Source: Endozoicomonas gorgoniicola (GTDB lineage: Bacteria; Pseudomonadota; Gammaproteobacteria; Pseudomonadales; Endozoicomonadaceae). Taken from it: a stretch of 64,000 nucleotides of DNA. Below are positions 1-6,872 of the stretch, piece by piece; the stretch's first letter is position 1, and each line of letters starts with the position of its first letter. Both the position numbers and the translations under genes were made by a program. The stretch lies in NCBI RefSeq assembly GCF_025562715.2, contig NZ_JAPFCC010000001.1, forward strand, positions 1,382,501-1,446,500, in the 5' to 3' direction. Under the pieces are notes generated by a model. The model saw only the letters and a list, made by a program, of their open reading frames with translations. It was not told where the DNA came from and ran no database searches.

Positions 1-177
1 GAACAGGGCGTGCGTTTAATTCACTTCAGTCTGGATGTTCCCCACAATATGCGTGGCAGAGAAATCAGTGCAGAAATGCTTGAAGAAATGAACCCGAGAC
101 TGGAGGAGCTGCACGTTATTTCCGGAAGAAAACCCGGTACAGAAAGCCTGGCAGAACCCGGAGACAGAGATGAGTGA
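1..177 (+). CDS. csx16: Csx16 family (VVA1548-type) protein, 3' end only
   Basis: The window opens inside this gene: 58 codons in frame 1 are open to a TGA at 175-177. The visible residues (LIHFSLDVP, then MRGREISAEML, then RLEELHV) match what I remember of the C-terminus of the Csx16/VVA1548 family, whose members read LHLSLDLPxxxRGRELxAExL followed by RLEE. Csx16 proteins are small accessory proteins of type III CRISPR loci, and work on the family has assigned them ring-nuclease activity against cyclic tetra-adenylate. Its place just ahead of a CRISPR leader in a type III-B locus fits that role. The N-terminal half lies outside the window, so length and active-site residues cannot be judged. 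The family call is from memory of the motif. Confidence 0.65.
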   Translation, partial: EQGVRLIHFSLDVPHNMRGREISAEMLEEMNPRLEELHVISGRKPGTESLAEPGDRDE

Positions 178-284
178 CAGGACAAAAATAGACGGAAATT
201 ATCATCATTTAACTGTTTTTTTATACAGTGTCTGGCAAGCCCCTTTGCAACCTCTTGATATTGAAGTATTATTTTGGCGGTAGA
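178..284 (+). promoter_or_regulatory. CRISPR leader of array 1
   Basis: AT-rich stretch between the csx16 stop and the first repeat. Its last 65 bp or so (from ACAGTGTCTGGCAAGC to TTGGCGGTAGA) are nearly identical to the reverse complement of 7592-7660 next to array 2 and of 5295-5360 in the relict. Conservation confined to the repeat-proximal side of each array identifies it as leader. Array 1 is therefore transcribed rightward and new spacers should enter at 285. Confidence 0.85.
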
Positions 285-1481
285 GTTCCGGAACCTCCCT
301 GACTTTGAAGGGATTAAGACACCCAGCCGCTTGCCATCCAAAGCGATGAGATGTTCCGGAACCTCCCTGACTTTGAAGGGATTAAGACAAACCCTCTAAG
401 CCGAAGCTCAGAGGGTGACGTTCCGGAACCTCCCTGACTTTGAAGGGATTAAGACGTTAACTACTTCGCACATTTTGGCTCTCCACCGTTCCGGAACCTC
501 CCTGACTTTGAAGGGATTAAGACCTGGCACGCTGTTGGTGGAATTTATGTTCGAGTTCCGGAACCTCCCTGACTTTGAAGGGATTAAGACTCAAGGTGTT
601 CCTCGATATAATCTTCTTCAATGTTCCGGAACCTCCCTGACTTTGAAGGGATTAAGACCCAATATGGAATGGGTTTCCCCAGCGGCTGCCGTTCCGGAAC
701 CTCCCTGACTTTGAAGGGATTAAGACCAATGTCCCAGGACGCTGGCGCAGTGACAGTTGTTCCGGAACCTCCCTGACTTTGAAGGGATTAAGACGGATCG
801 ACAAAGGCCAAAGAACCTTCGTCAAAGTTCCGGAACCTCCCTGACTTTGAAGGGATTAAGACGATGGTCTGGATTCAATTCATCTTTGAATGTAAGTTCC
901 GGAACCTCCCTGACTTTGAAGGGATTAAGACTCATAATTGAACTCCTTTTCTGTTTGAAAGAAGTTCCGGAACCTCCCTGACTTTGAAGGGATTAAGACT
1001 GGGAGAATTTGGCATCCTTCGGTATGTCCCCCGTTCCGGAACCTCCCTGACTTTGAAGGGATTAAGACAGGACTGCTTGAGTCTATCCAGAACGTAACCG
1101 AGTTCCGGAACCTCCCTGACTTTGAAGGGATTAAGACGATTCTACTAGCTCAATCTGCTCTGGTTGGTGTTCCGGAACCTCCCTGACTTTGAAGGGATTA
1201 AGACGCATTCCCTTGCCAGCGTATTTCAGGGCGTTACGTGTTCCGGAACCTCCCTGACTTTGAAGGGATTAAGACGGTCAACTATTGAATCCCTCAGCAT
1301 CTTTCTGAGTTCCGGAGCCTCCCTGACTTTGAAGGGATTAAGACCGCCTAGCTCTTCCCCAGTTTCAACGTTTTTAAGTTCCGGAACCTCCCTGACTTTG
1401 AAGGGATTAAGACTTCTCACAGTAATCACCCACCTGTTAATTTCTGTTCCGGAACCTCCCTGACTTTGAAGGGATTAATAC
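285..1481 (+). CRISPR. CRISPR array 1, 18 repeats and 17 spacers
   Basis: Thirty-six-base repeats start at 285, 353, 420, 488, 555, 623, 691, 759, 827, 896, 964, 1033, 1102, 1169, 1240, 1309, 1378 and 1446. Spacers are 31-35 nt and all different. The repeat begins with the palindrome GTTCCGGAAC, has an internal TCCCT/AGGGA stem able to form the crRNA hairpin, and ends GGGATTAAGAC. Repeat 16 carries a substitution (GGAGCC for GGAACC). The last repeat ends TTAATAC instead of TTAAGAC, which marks it as the leader-distal degenerate copy and confirms orientation. Processing is presumably by the Cas6 encoded at 8989-9900. Open frames through the array are only translated repeats. Confidence 0.98.
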
Positions 1482-1501
1482 TCCGTGGCTAGGCTGACAG
1501 C

Positions 1502-1529
1502 GGGCGACGGGCGACGGGCGACGGGCGAC
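1502..1529. repeat. Tandem repeat, four copies of GGGCGAC
   Basis: Four perfect 7-bp units at 1502, 1509, 1516 and 1523, 20 bp after the degenerate last repeat of array 1. The rest of 1482-1622 shows nothing recognisable except the cas2 ribosome binding site. The unit is unrelated to the CRISPR repeat; slippage expansion is the simplest explanation. Confidence 0.8.
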
Positions 1530-1622
1530 GAACACTTCCAAGATTTATACAAGCTTGCCAACCCACCCCACCTCCACCCATGAACACTAAACTGTCTAAC
1601 AAGTCAGTCAGGAGTTCATCGC

Positions 1623-1901
1623 ATGTCAGCTAAACCGTGGGTTATCTGTTACGACATCAGTGACAACAAATCCCGTCAGCGGGCTTTGTACCTTCTTCGC
1701 AAAATTTGCGACAGTCGGCAGAAGTCTGTGTTTGAATGCTGGCTCACCGAGTCTCAACAACTGGAAATTTTCTGGCAATTATCGCCGCTGCTGGGTGAAT
1801 CAGACTCACTGTTTTTTGTTCCGGTCAGCCGCTCCCGTGAAATTATACGGCTTGGGCAGTCTGATTCGGTGTTGTTTAATGATTTCCTGCTGGTGGCCTG
1901 A
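1623..1901 (+). CDS. cas2: Cas2, first copy
   Basis: Ninety-two residues, usual Cas2 length. The ferredoxin-like first strand ends in the family motif WVICYDISD with the conserved aspartate at residue 11, followed by arginines and then SVFECWL, the Cas2 second-strand motif. Cas2 forms the dimeric bridge between Cas1 dimers in the spacer-integration complex. AGGAG at 1610-1614 fixes the ATG at 1623. The stop is 2 bp ahead of the next cas1, so the pair is translationally coupled. A second, different cas2 lies at 2844. Confidence 0.93.
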   Translation: MSAKPWVICYDISDNKSRQRALYLLRKICDSRQKSVFECWLTESQQLEIFWQLSPLLGESDSLFFVPVSRSREIIRLGQSDSVLFNDFLLVA

Positions 1902-1903
1902 CG

Positions 1904-2854
1904 ATGGCACATCTTATCATTAACGAAAGAGTGCAATCCCTTGAGTGTCAGGCTCAGGCTTTGCTGATTCGCAAGGAGCAGCAGCCTCCGCTAACAATTC
2001 CATTACGCAGGCTCGATACGCTGGTGTTGCTCCATTCGGTCAGTATCCCAAGTCGCCTGATCAGCACTGCCCAGGAGATGGGTATTGCACTGGTTTACAT
2101 CAATACCCATCGCCTTTCCAGAAGCTTTACCATTGCGCCACCGGGGTCAAACCTTGCACAACGCAAGCTGAGGCAGCTTTTATTGCTGAACCAGACGCAT
2201 CAGAGAACAGAGCTGGTGCGTTACTGGATAAACGTAAAAATGAATCGAATGCTCAAGGCTGTTAATGGTTGTATGCAGTGTCGGCCTGAATTGCGCAAAC
2301 CACTGTTTGATGCCTATCAACAGATTATGACGTGCAGGCAGGCACTGGATAATCAGCAGACCATTGACCAGCTCAGAGGGCTGGAAGGCAGAGCTCAACA
2401 TAGCTGGTTCAGAGCATTTCGTTGTCTCGTGCCTTCGAGTCTTGGCTTTCAGAAACGTCAGCGCCGCCCTGCTAAAGACCCGGTTAATGCACTGTTGTCG
2501 TTGACTTATACAAGAGTCTATTTGCTGGCATGGGAAGTCATCTTAGCCTCAGGGCTTGACCCTTCTGTTGGCTTCTATCATAAGTCCACGCCTTCCCGTC
2601 AGGCTTTGGCCTGCGATGTGATGGAGCCGGTCAGGCCGCTGGCGGAACTGTTTGTTATGCAGCGGTTTAATCAGCGAATGGTTCGTGCCCACGACTTTGT
2701 GTTATCCGGACAGGGTTGTTTTTTGAAACCGGAAGCTCTGCAACGATTTCAGTCGGAGTTTGAGCAGGAATCCCGAAGCTGGAAAAGGCTTCTGCGGATT
2801 TATGCCAACACCCTGATAAATAGAATGGAGGCAGTAGAGTACCATGGCGGCTGA
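1904..2854 (+). CDS. cas1: Cas1 integrase, first copy
   Basis: 316 residues, full family length. An N-terminal beta domain (about 1-90) precedes the helical catalytic domain. The metal-binding set is complete: Glu161 in LEGRAQ, His226 in GFYH, and Asp238/Glu241 in ALACDVMEPVRP; the RRPAKDPVNALLSL helix motif sits between them. Cas1 is the nuclease-integrase that inserts new spacers at the leader end. The gene is packed between cas2 (2 bp upstream) and a second cas2 that begins 11 bp before its stop. It differs substantially in sequence from the cas1 at 3174, so this is not a recent duplication. Confidence 0.96.
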   Translation: MAHLIINERVQSLECQAQALLIRKEQQPPLTIPLRRLDTLVLLHSVSIPSRLISTAQEMGIALVYINTHRLSRSFTIAPPGSNLAQRKLRQLLLLNQTHQRTELVRYWINVKMNRMLKAVNGCMQCRPELRKPLFDAYQQIMTCRQALDNQQTIDQLRGLEGRAQHSWFRAFRCLVPSSLGFQKRQRRPAKDPVNALLSLTYTRVYLLAWEVILASGLDPSVGFYHKSTPSRQALACDVMEPVRPLAELFVMQRFNQRMVRAHDFVLSGQGCFLKPEALQRFQSEFEQESRSWKRLLRIYANTLINRMEAVEYHGG

Positions 2855-3164
2855 ACAGGACTGGTTGATTTGTTATGACATTAAAGATGCCAGGCGACTG
2901 GCCAGGGTACACCGGCTTATGAGGCAGGAAGCTTTATCTTTGCAGCGATCCGTTTTTTTTGGCCGTTTTCAACGGAATGTTCTGAACGATCTGGTTGAAG
3001 CTATCGAGCCACTGATTGATCCCGACCATGATGATGTCAGATTATTTCCCCAGCAGGCGCAGTCAGCAATCAAGTGGTGCGGTTGCCCACCGCTGCCAGA
3101 GGGTATTGAGTTCAGTGCCAGCCCCAAAGTCATTGTCTGGAATGACTCTCATGAAGAGGAATAG
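2844..3164 (+). CDS. cas2: Cas2, second copy
   Basis: 106 residues. The Cas2 pattern is clear: DWLICYDIKDARR at the start with the conserved aspartate at residue 12, then a helix, then SVFFGRF. It is longer than the first Cas2, with a C-terminal extension of about 15 residues, and differs from it throughout. The start overlaps the end of the preceding cas1 by 11 bp, and the next cas1 starts 9 bp after its stop, so all four genes at 1623-4100 form one transcription unit. Confidence 0.92.
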   Translation: MAAEQDWLICYDIKDARRLARVHRLMRQEALSLQRSVFFGRFQRNVLNDLVEAIEPLIDPDHDDVRLFPQQAQSAIKWCGCPPLPEGIEFSASPKVIVWNDSHEEE

Positions 3165-3173
3165 CACAGCACA

Positions 3174-4100
3174 ATGGACACGCTATACATTAATCATAAA
3201 AATGCTTGCCTCACCATCCATCAGGGGCGGCTGGTTGTCGGGCAGGCTGATGCATCCCAAACATTTTCCCTTGAGTTGCTGAAACGAGTCGTTATCGGAA
3301 CCACCGTTGATTTGAACTCTTCGGTGATACACTGCCTGGTGGCAAAGGGGGTCAGCCTGCATTTCCAAAGCAGTCGTCTCAACACTACTCCCGTTAGCGT
3401 GATAGCTGAACCCGTTGCCAATGTCTGCCGACGACAGGGACAGTATTGCTGTATCGCCAATAAAGAACTCTCTTTTCGTCTGGCAAGGGCTTTGGTTCGT
3501 TACAAACTCACCCGTCAGTCTTTGTGGCTCAAGTCCATAAACCAGGCAGAGCTCTCAGAAAAAATGTCTGCGATATTAACGAGCCTGAATCAGATAAGCC
3601 CGGATAAAGGTCTTTTGCTGAATCTGGAAGGGCAGGGGGCCAAACAAGTATACCGGGCAATGCAGTTAATACTGCCAGCTTCCCTTGAATTCACCGGACG
3701 CAATCGCCGTCCCCCTCTCGACCCTGTCAATGCACTGCTCTCACTCGGGGCCACTGGTTTGTATCAGCAGGCTATTCTGTCGCTTTGCAGCCGGGGGCTG
3801 GACTGTTATGCCGGTGTTTTTCACACTCCATGCCATGGGCGAGCCTCTTTAGCCTGCGATCTGACCGACTGTTTCAGACCGGAACTGGAGGCGTTTGTTG
3901 TTGACCTGTTTATCCGGAACATTATTAATAAGTCTCATTTTTCCTGGCGGAAAAAGGTTGAGTGTGTTCTGAATCGTGAAGGACAGAGAATCTGGTACCC
4001 CCTCTGGTACCGGTTTTCAAAACAGGTGGAAAAGAAGATGGGGGTTACTGCTCTGAAGTGGGCTTTGGGGGCTGAAGGTTGGGTGGGAAGCCCCCACTAG
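3174..4100 (+). CDS. cas1: Cas1 integrase, second copy
   Basis: 308 residues with both Cas1 domains. Catalytic residues are present: Glu152 in LEGQGAK, His217 in GVFH, Asp229/Asp232 in ACDLTDCFRPELE. It shares RRPPLDPVNALLSL with the first Cas1 but differs over most of its length, including the whole N-terminal domain. With its neighbouring Cas2 it makes a second complete adaptation pair. Whether the two pairs act separately on the two arrays or form a mixed complex cannot be told from sequence. A truncated, nearly identical copy of this gene lies at 5471-6104. Confidence 0.96.
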   Translation: MDTLYINHKNACLTIHQGRLVVGQADASQTFSLELLKRVVIGTTVDLNSSVIHCLVAKGVSLHFQSSRLNTTPVSVIAEPVANVCRRQGQYCCIANKELSFRLARALVRYKLTRQSLWLKSINQAELSEKMSAILTSLNQISPDKGLLLNLEGQGAKQVYRAMQLILPASLEFTGRNRRPPLDPVNALLSLGATGLYQQAILSLCSRGLDCYAGVFHTPCHGRASLACDLTDCFRPELEAFVVDLFIRNIINKSHFSWRKKVECVLNREGQRIWYPLWYRFSKQVEKKMGVTALKWALGAEGWVGSPH

Positions 4101-4160
4101 AGTCGGCCTGCCGATTTAGTAGAGGTAATATGTCACTTTCAGTATCCCAAGCCATGTTGA

Positions 4161-4442
4161 TCAATCCTCAAATCGTTTCAACATGTCAGCATGACTGATA
4201 GTGGTGCCATCAAAGGCAGTAAGCCGCTCGCGGGCTACAGCTTCAAGGCGCAGGTCTTCCAGTTCATTCATCAGGGACTCAAATTTTTCTACGCTCAACA
4301 ATACGGCGGCAGGCTCGTTGTTTCGCATCACAACATATTTGTCGTTTTCACGGTTGCAAATTTTATCTAGATACTCTTTGAAACCACGCACAAGTCTTGT
4401 CACTGGGAGCGCCTGGTCTGCAGAATCTAATAAGGCTGCCAT
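4161..4442 (-). CDS. Phd/YefM-family antitoxin, no toxin partner
   Basis: 93 residues with the Phd/YefM pattern: a short N-terminal dimerisation and DNA-binding region, RLVRGFKEYLDKI, then KYVVMRNNEPAAVLLSVEKFESL, which is the prevent-host-death signature. Such antitoxins neutralise RelE/YoeB or Doc toxins and repress their own promoter. No toxin follows: downstream on the same strand is only the convergent end of cas1, 60 bp away. The next minus-strand pair upstream (dinJ-yafQ) is complete by itself. It is therefore an orphan antitoxin. Confidence 0.85.
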   Translation of the reverse strand: MAALLDSADQALPVTRLVRGFKEYLDKICNRENDKYVVMRNNEPAAVLLSVEKFESLMNELEDLRLEAVARERLTAFDGTTISHADMLKRFED

Positions 4443-4468
4443 AAGTGTTACCTCGTCTTAATCATATT

Positions 4469-4500
4469 ATTATCTGATAATAGTATGATAATTATCTGAT
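4469..4500. promoter_or_regulatory. Probable operator of the Phd-type antitoxin
   Basis: Two copies of ATTATCTGAT, at 4469-4478 and 4491-4500, spaced 22 bp (two helical turns) in an AT-rich stretch 27 bp upstream of the antitoxin start. Phd-family proteins bind paired sites in their own promoters; assignment to this protein is inference. Confidence 0.5.
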
Positions 4501-4614
4501 ATCCACTATGTGACACCCTCGATTGGGTGGGGATGTAAGGCGAGGGCTTATGACGAAGATGCTAATATATCCAGCCGGTTGCTTCCGGCAGTGGTTGAGA
4601 AAGGGATTATGTTG

Positions 4615-4884
4615 CTACCTGAACAATTCAGAATGTAATCCGGTTCTTTCGAAGACTATCTTCGTACCATCAATCCTATACATCAGCAGCCAATCAGGTT
4701 CTATGTGGCACTCTCTGTATTTGTTAAGGCTTCCGGTTAAAGTATGGTCACGATTCTTTGCGGGTAAGGATTTCTGGTTAATCAGCAACTTCAATACCTC
4801 AACCAGCTTATCCATGTCTTTGTTCTGCTTCTTTACTTTCTTGTAGTCTTTTTTGAATTTTGACGACTGTACTGGCTTTAACAT
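4615..4884 (-). CDS. yafQ: YafQ-family mRNA interferase toxin
   Basis: 89 residues, standard RelE-superfamily length. The four active-site positions of E. coli YafQ (His50, His63, Asp67, His87) have exact counterparts at a constant offset: His47, His60, Asp64 and His84, in the contexts RDHTLTG, ECHIEPDWLLMY and TGLHSELF. YafQ enters the ribosomal A site and cuts mRNA. The start codon overlaps the stop of dinJ by 1 bp, the usual antitoxin-first order. The catalytic set looks intact, so the toxin should be active if expressed. Confidence 0.93.
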   Translation of the reverse strand: MLKPVQSSKFKKDYKKVKKQNKDMDKLVEVLKLLINQKSLPAKNRDHTLTGSLNKYRECHIEPDWLLMYRIDGTKIVFERTGLHSELFR

Positions 4885-5147
4885 TATTCGTCATCCAGGT
4901 CCCTTAACATATCTTCAAGGGTGTCGAACTCTTTTAAGCCTATGCCTGCATTGGAATCAGCAAGTGCCTTTATTGTCTCATCGTTAGGTATGCGGACATC
5001 GAAGGGCATTCCCTGACACAACCCTACCTGCTTATAGAATAAAGTGATTGCCTGTGTGGTATTGAGTCCTAGCTGTCTGAATACCTCTTCAGCCTGTCTT
5101 TTTACATCGGGCTCAATTCTTGCCTTGACTACCTCACTTTTGCTCAT
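4884..5147 (-). CDS. dinJ: DinJ/RelB-family antitoxin
   Basis: 87 residues. The N-terminal ribbon-helix-helix (VKARIEPDVKRQAEEVFRQL, then NTTQAITLFYKQV) and the MPFDVRIPNDET segment are typical of DinJ. It should bind YafQ, encoded directly downstream, and repress the shared promoter. The pair lies between the adaptation genes and the CRISPR relict. A second ATG is not needed: the chosen start gives the standard MSKSEVVKARI N-terminus. Confidence 0.92.
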   Translation of the reverse strand: MSKSEVVKARIEPDVKRQAEEVFRQLGLNTTQAITLFYKQVGLCQGMPFDVRIPNDETIKALADSNAGIGLKEFDTLEDMLRDLDDE

Positions 5148-5158
5148 TTTAAGTACCT

Positions 5159-5195
5159 ATTGCATACCATGTAGTGTTGTTTTGTATGATGCAAT
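5159..5195. promoter_or_regulatory. Inverted repeat upstream of dinJ-yafQ
   Basis: ATTGCAT at 5159-5165 is mirrored by ATGCAAT at 5189-5195, starting 11 bp upstream of the dinJ ATG. The place and symmetry fit a DinJ autoregulatory operator; this is inference. Confidence 0.45.
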
Positions 5196-5254
5196 GTCAT
5201 TGTAGACCATTTGGTACACAGCACAATATAGATCGGGTAAGGGCTAGTTTTTCG

Positions 5255-5470
5255 GTTCCGGAACTTCTCTTCAAAGTCAGGGAAGCTCCGGAACTCTACC
5301 GCAAAAAATAATACTTCAATATCAATAGGTTGCAAAGGGGCTTGCCAGACACTGTTGTTTTGTACAGTTAAATAGACGTATAAAACGTTAATTTTTCCTT
5401 CCTCCACTGGTGCTGGCTGGCAGAGCGCATCGACAGCATCAGCTGTCGGGCAGATCTCCTGTATTTACCC
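5255..5470 (-). other. Relict CRISPR repeat, leader and can2 tip
   Basis: Reading on the plus strand: a scrambled repeat at 5255-5294 (GTTCCGGAAC, six odd bases, then the array 2 repeat from TCAAAGTCAG to CTCCGGAAC), then about 120 bp almost identical to the array 2 leader (7592-7710), then about 50 bp matching the 3' end of can2 (compare 7712-7768). The match stops at CCAAT near 5470, where the truncated cas1 begins. The block is a second copy of the array 2 leader end in the same orientation, with all but one damaged repeat gone. Confidence 0.85.
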
Positions 5471-6104
5471 AATAGAACTCTCTTTTCGTCTGGCAAGGGC
5501 TTTGGTTCGTTACAAACTCAGCCGTCAGTCTTTGTGGCTCAAGTCCATAAATCAGGCAGAGCTCTCAGAAAAAATGTCTGCGATATTAACGAGTCTGAAT
5601 CAGATAAGCCCGGATAAAGGTCTTTTGCTGAATCTGGAAGGGCAGGGGGGCAAACAAGTATACCGGGCAATGCAGTTAATACTGCCAGCTTCCCTTGAAT
5701 TTACCGGACGCAATCGCCGTCCCCCTCTTGACCCTGTCAATGCACTGCTCTCACTCGGTGCCACTGGCTTGTATCAGCAGGCTATTCTGTCGCTTTGCAG
5801 CCGGGGGCTGGACTGTTATGCCGGTGTTTTTCATGCTCCCTTCCATGGGCGAGCCTCTTTAGCCTGCGATCTGACCGACTGTTTCAGACCGGAACTGGAG
5901 GCTTTTGTTGTTGATCTGTTTATCCGGAACATTATTAACAAGTCTCATTTTTCCTGGCGGAAAAAGGTTGAGTGTGTTCTGAACCGTGACGGGCAGAGAA
6001 TCTGGTATCCCCTGTGGTACCGGTTTTCAAAACAGGTGGAAAAGAAGATGGGGTTTACTGCTCTGAAGTGGGCTTTGGGGGCTGAAGGTTGGGTGAGGTC
6101 TTAG
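5471..6104 (+). pseudogene. cas1: N-terminally truncated copy of the second cas1
   Basis: From AGAACTCTC near 5471 this is a nearly identical copy of 3465-4070, encoding roughly residues 97-303 of the second Cas1. The first 96 residues, the beta domain, are missing and replaced by relict leader. Glu, His and Asp of the active site (LEGQGGK, GVFH, ACDLTDCFRPELE) survive. The frame is open, with a possible TTG start at 5502 that would give 200 residues. The downstream end leaves homology at GAAGGTTGGGTG and stops 10 bp later. No proper start or ribosome site is seen, and loss of the N-domain should abolish dimerisation, so a pseudogene is most likely. Confidence 0.85.
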
Positions 6105-6171
6105 GGATATCCAAGCTTGAGTATGACTTGGTTACTACCATAATGCTCTCAATGTGCCACAGCTTGAGCAA

Positions 6172-6207
6172 ATACCACTTTGTGGTATATTTACTACTAC
6201 AAAGTAG
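6172..6207. promoter_or_regulatory. Operator-like palindromes upstream of higBA
   Basis: ATACCAC-TTT-GTGGTAT at 6172-6188 is a perfect 7-bp inverted repeat; CTACT-ACAA-AGTAG follows at 6194-6207, just before the higB start at 6214. HigA-type antitoxins repress their own operon through such sites; the link to this HigA is inference. Confidence 0.6.
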
Positions 6208-6213
6208 GATAGT

Positions 6214-6534
6214 ATGGAATTTGTAGAAACCAGCGTATTTACCAAAATTATTACCCAGCTCATGTCTGATGATGATTATCGAGTCATGCAGGAGACCATG
6301 ATCGCCCAGCCTGACATTGGTAGCGTTATCAAAGGTACTGGGGGGTTACGGAAGTTTCGCTGGAAGCTGGGTAGCTCCGGCAAACGGGGAGGCGTTCGCA
6401 CCATCTATTACTGGCAGGTCAGTGAAGATACCTTCTACATGTTGTACGCCTATACCAAAAACCGGCAAACAGACTTAACCAGTGCCGAGAAAAAAGTACT
6501 GTCAGAACTAGCGAGGGAGTTGTGCAATGAGTGA
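6214..6534 (+). CDS. higB: HigB2-type RelE-family toxin
   Basis: 106 residues. The sequence closely follows Vibrio HigB2: MEFVETSVF, LMSDDDYRVMQETM, IKGTGGLRKFRW, GKRGGVRTIYYW, YAYTKNRQTDLT. HigB2 is a ribosome-dependent mRNA interferase. Toxin-first gene order with an 8-bp overlap into the antitoxin is the usual HigBA arrangement. The module lies between the beheaded cas1 and the leader-distal end of array 2, and is transcribed toward the array. Confidence 0.92.
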   Translation: MEFVETSVFTKIITQLMSDDDYRVMQETMIAQPDIGSVIKGTGGLRKFRWKLGSSGKRGGVRTIYYWQVSEDTFYMLYAYTKNRQTDLTSAEKKVLSELARELCNE

Positions 6535-6823
6535 CCATGAATTTAACTTTGATGAATTAGTGGAGAGCGTAAGGGAAGCAATCGACATTAATAAAGGCAT
6601 TAAGAAGCCTTCACGGACATTCCAGTATGAAGAGATTGATGTAGCCAGTATCAGAAAAGCAACGCACCTCTCTCAGGAGAAGTTTGCTGCACTCATTGGG
6701 GTGAGCATTAAGACAGTTCAGAGTTGGGAGCAGAAGGTGAGAAAACCGCTTGGGCCAGCCAGATCACTACTGATTATGTTTCGCAATAACCCAGTCCAGG
6801 CAATGAACTTACTTCACCAGTAA
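6527..6823 (+). CDS. higA: HigA2-type XRE antitoxin
   Basis: 98 residues with an N-terminal toxin-binding stretch and a C-terminal helix-turn-helix of the Cro/C1 type: RKATHLSQEKFAALIGVSI as helices 1-2, then KTVQSWEQKVRKPLGPARSLL. This matches HigA2, which neutralises HigB2 and represses the operon. The start lies inside higB, 8 bp before its stop. About 50 bp separate its end from the first degenerate repeat of array 2. Confidence 0.92.
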   Translation: MSDHEFNFDELVESVREAIDINKGIKKPSRTFQYEEIDVASIRKATHLSQEKFAALIGVSIKTVQSWEQKVRKPLGPARSLLIMFRNNPVQAMNLLHQ

Positions 6824-6872
6824 TACTATATATCGGTTAAGGGTCGTTTTCCGAAAACAAAAGCAAGGTTTT

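Noticed and set aside
415..1463. Open frames through array 1 giving proteins rich in RNLPDFEGIKT or SGTSLTLKGL
   Set aside because: They are translations of the 36-bp repeat in different frames and have no ribosome sites.
1502..1529. GGGCGAC tandem repeat as an integration or regulatory site
   Set aside because: Short slippage-type repeat with no link to leader or cas2; nothing further supports function.
1623..4100. Reverse-transcriptase fusion to Cas1, as in some type III systems
   Set aside because: Neither Cas1 has extra domains, and no RT motif (YxDD) is present nearby.
5144..5407. An 87-codon minus-strand frame upstream of dinJ
   Set aside because: It runs through the relict repeat and leader and has no independent support.
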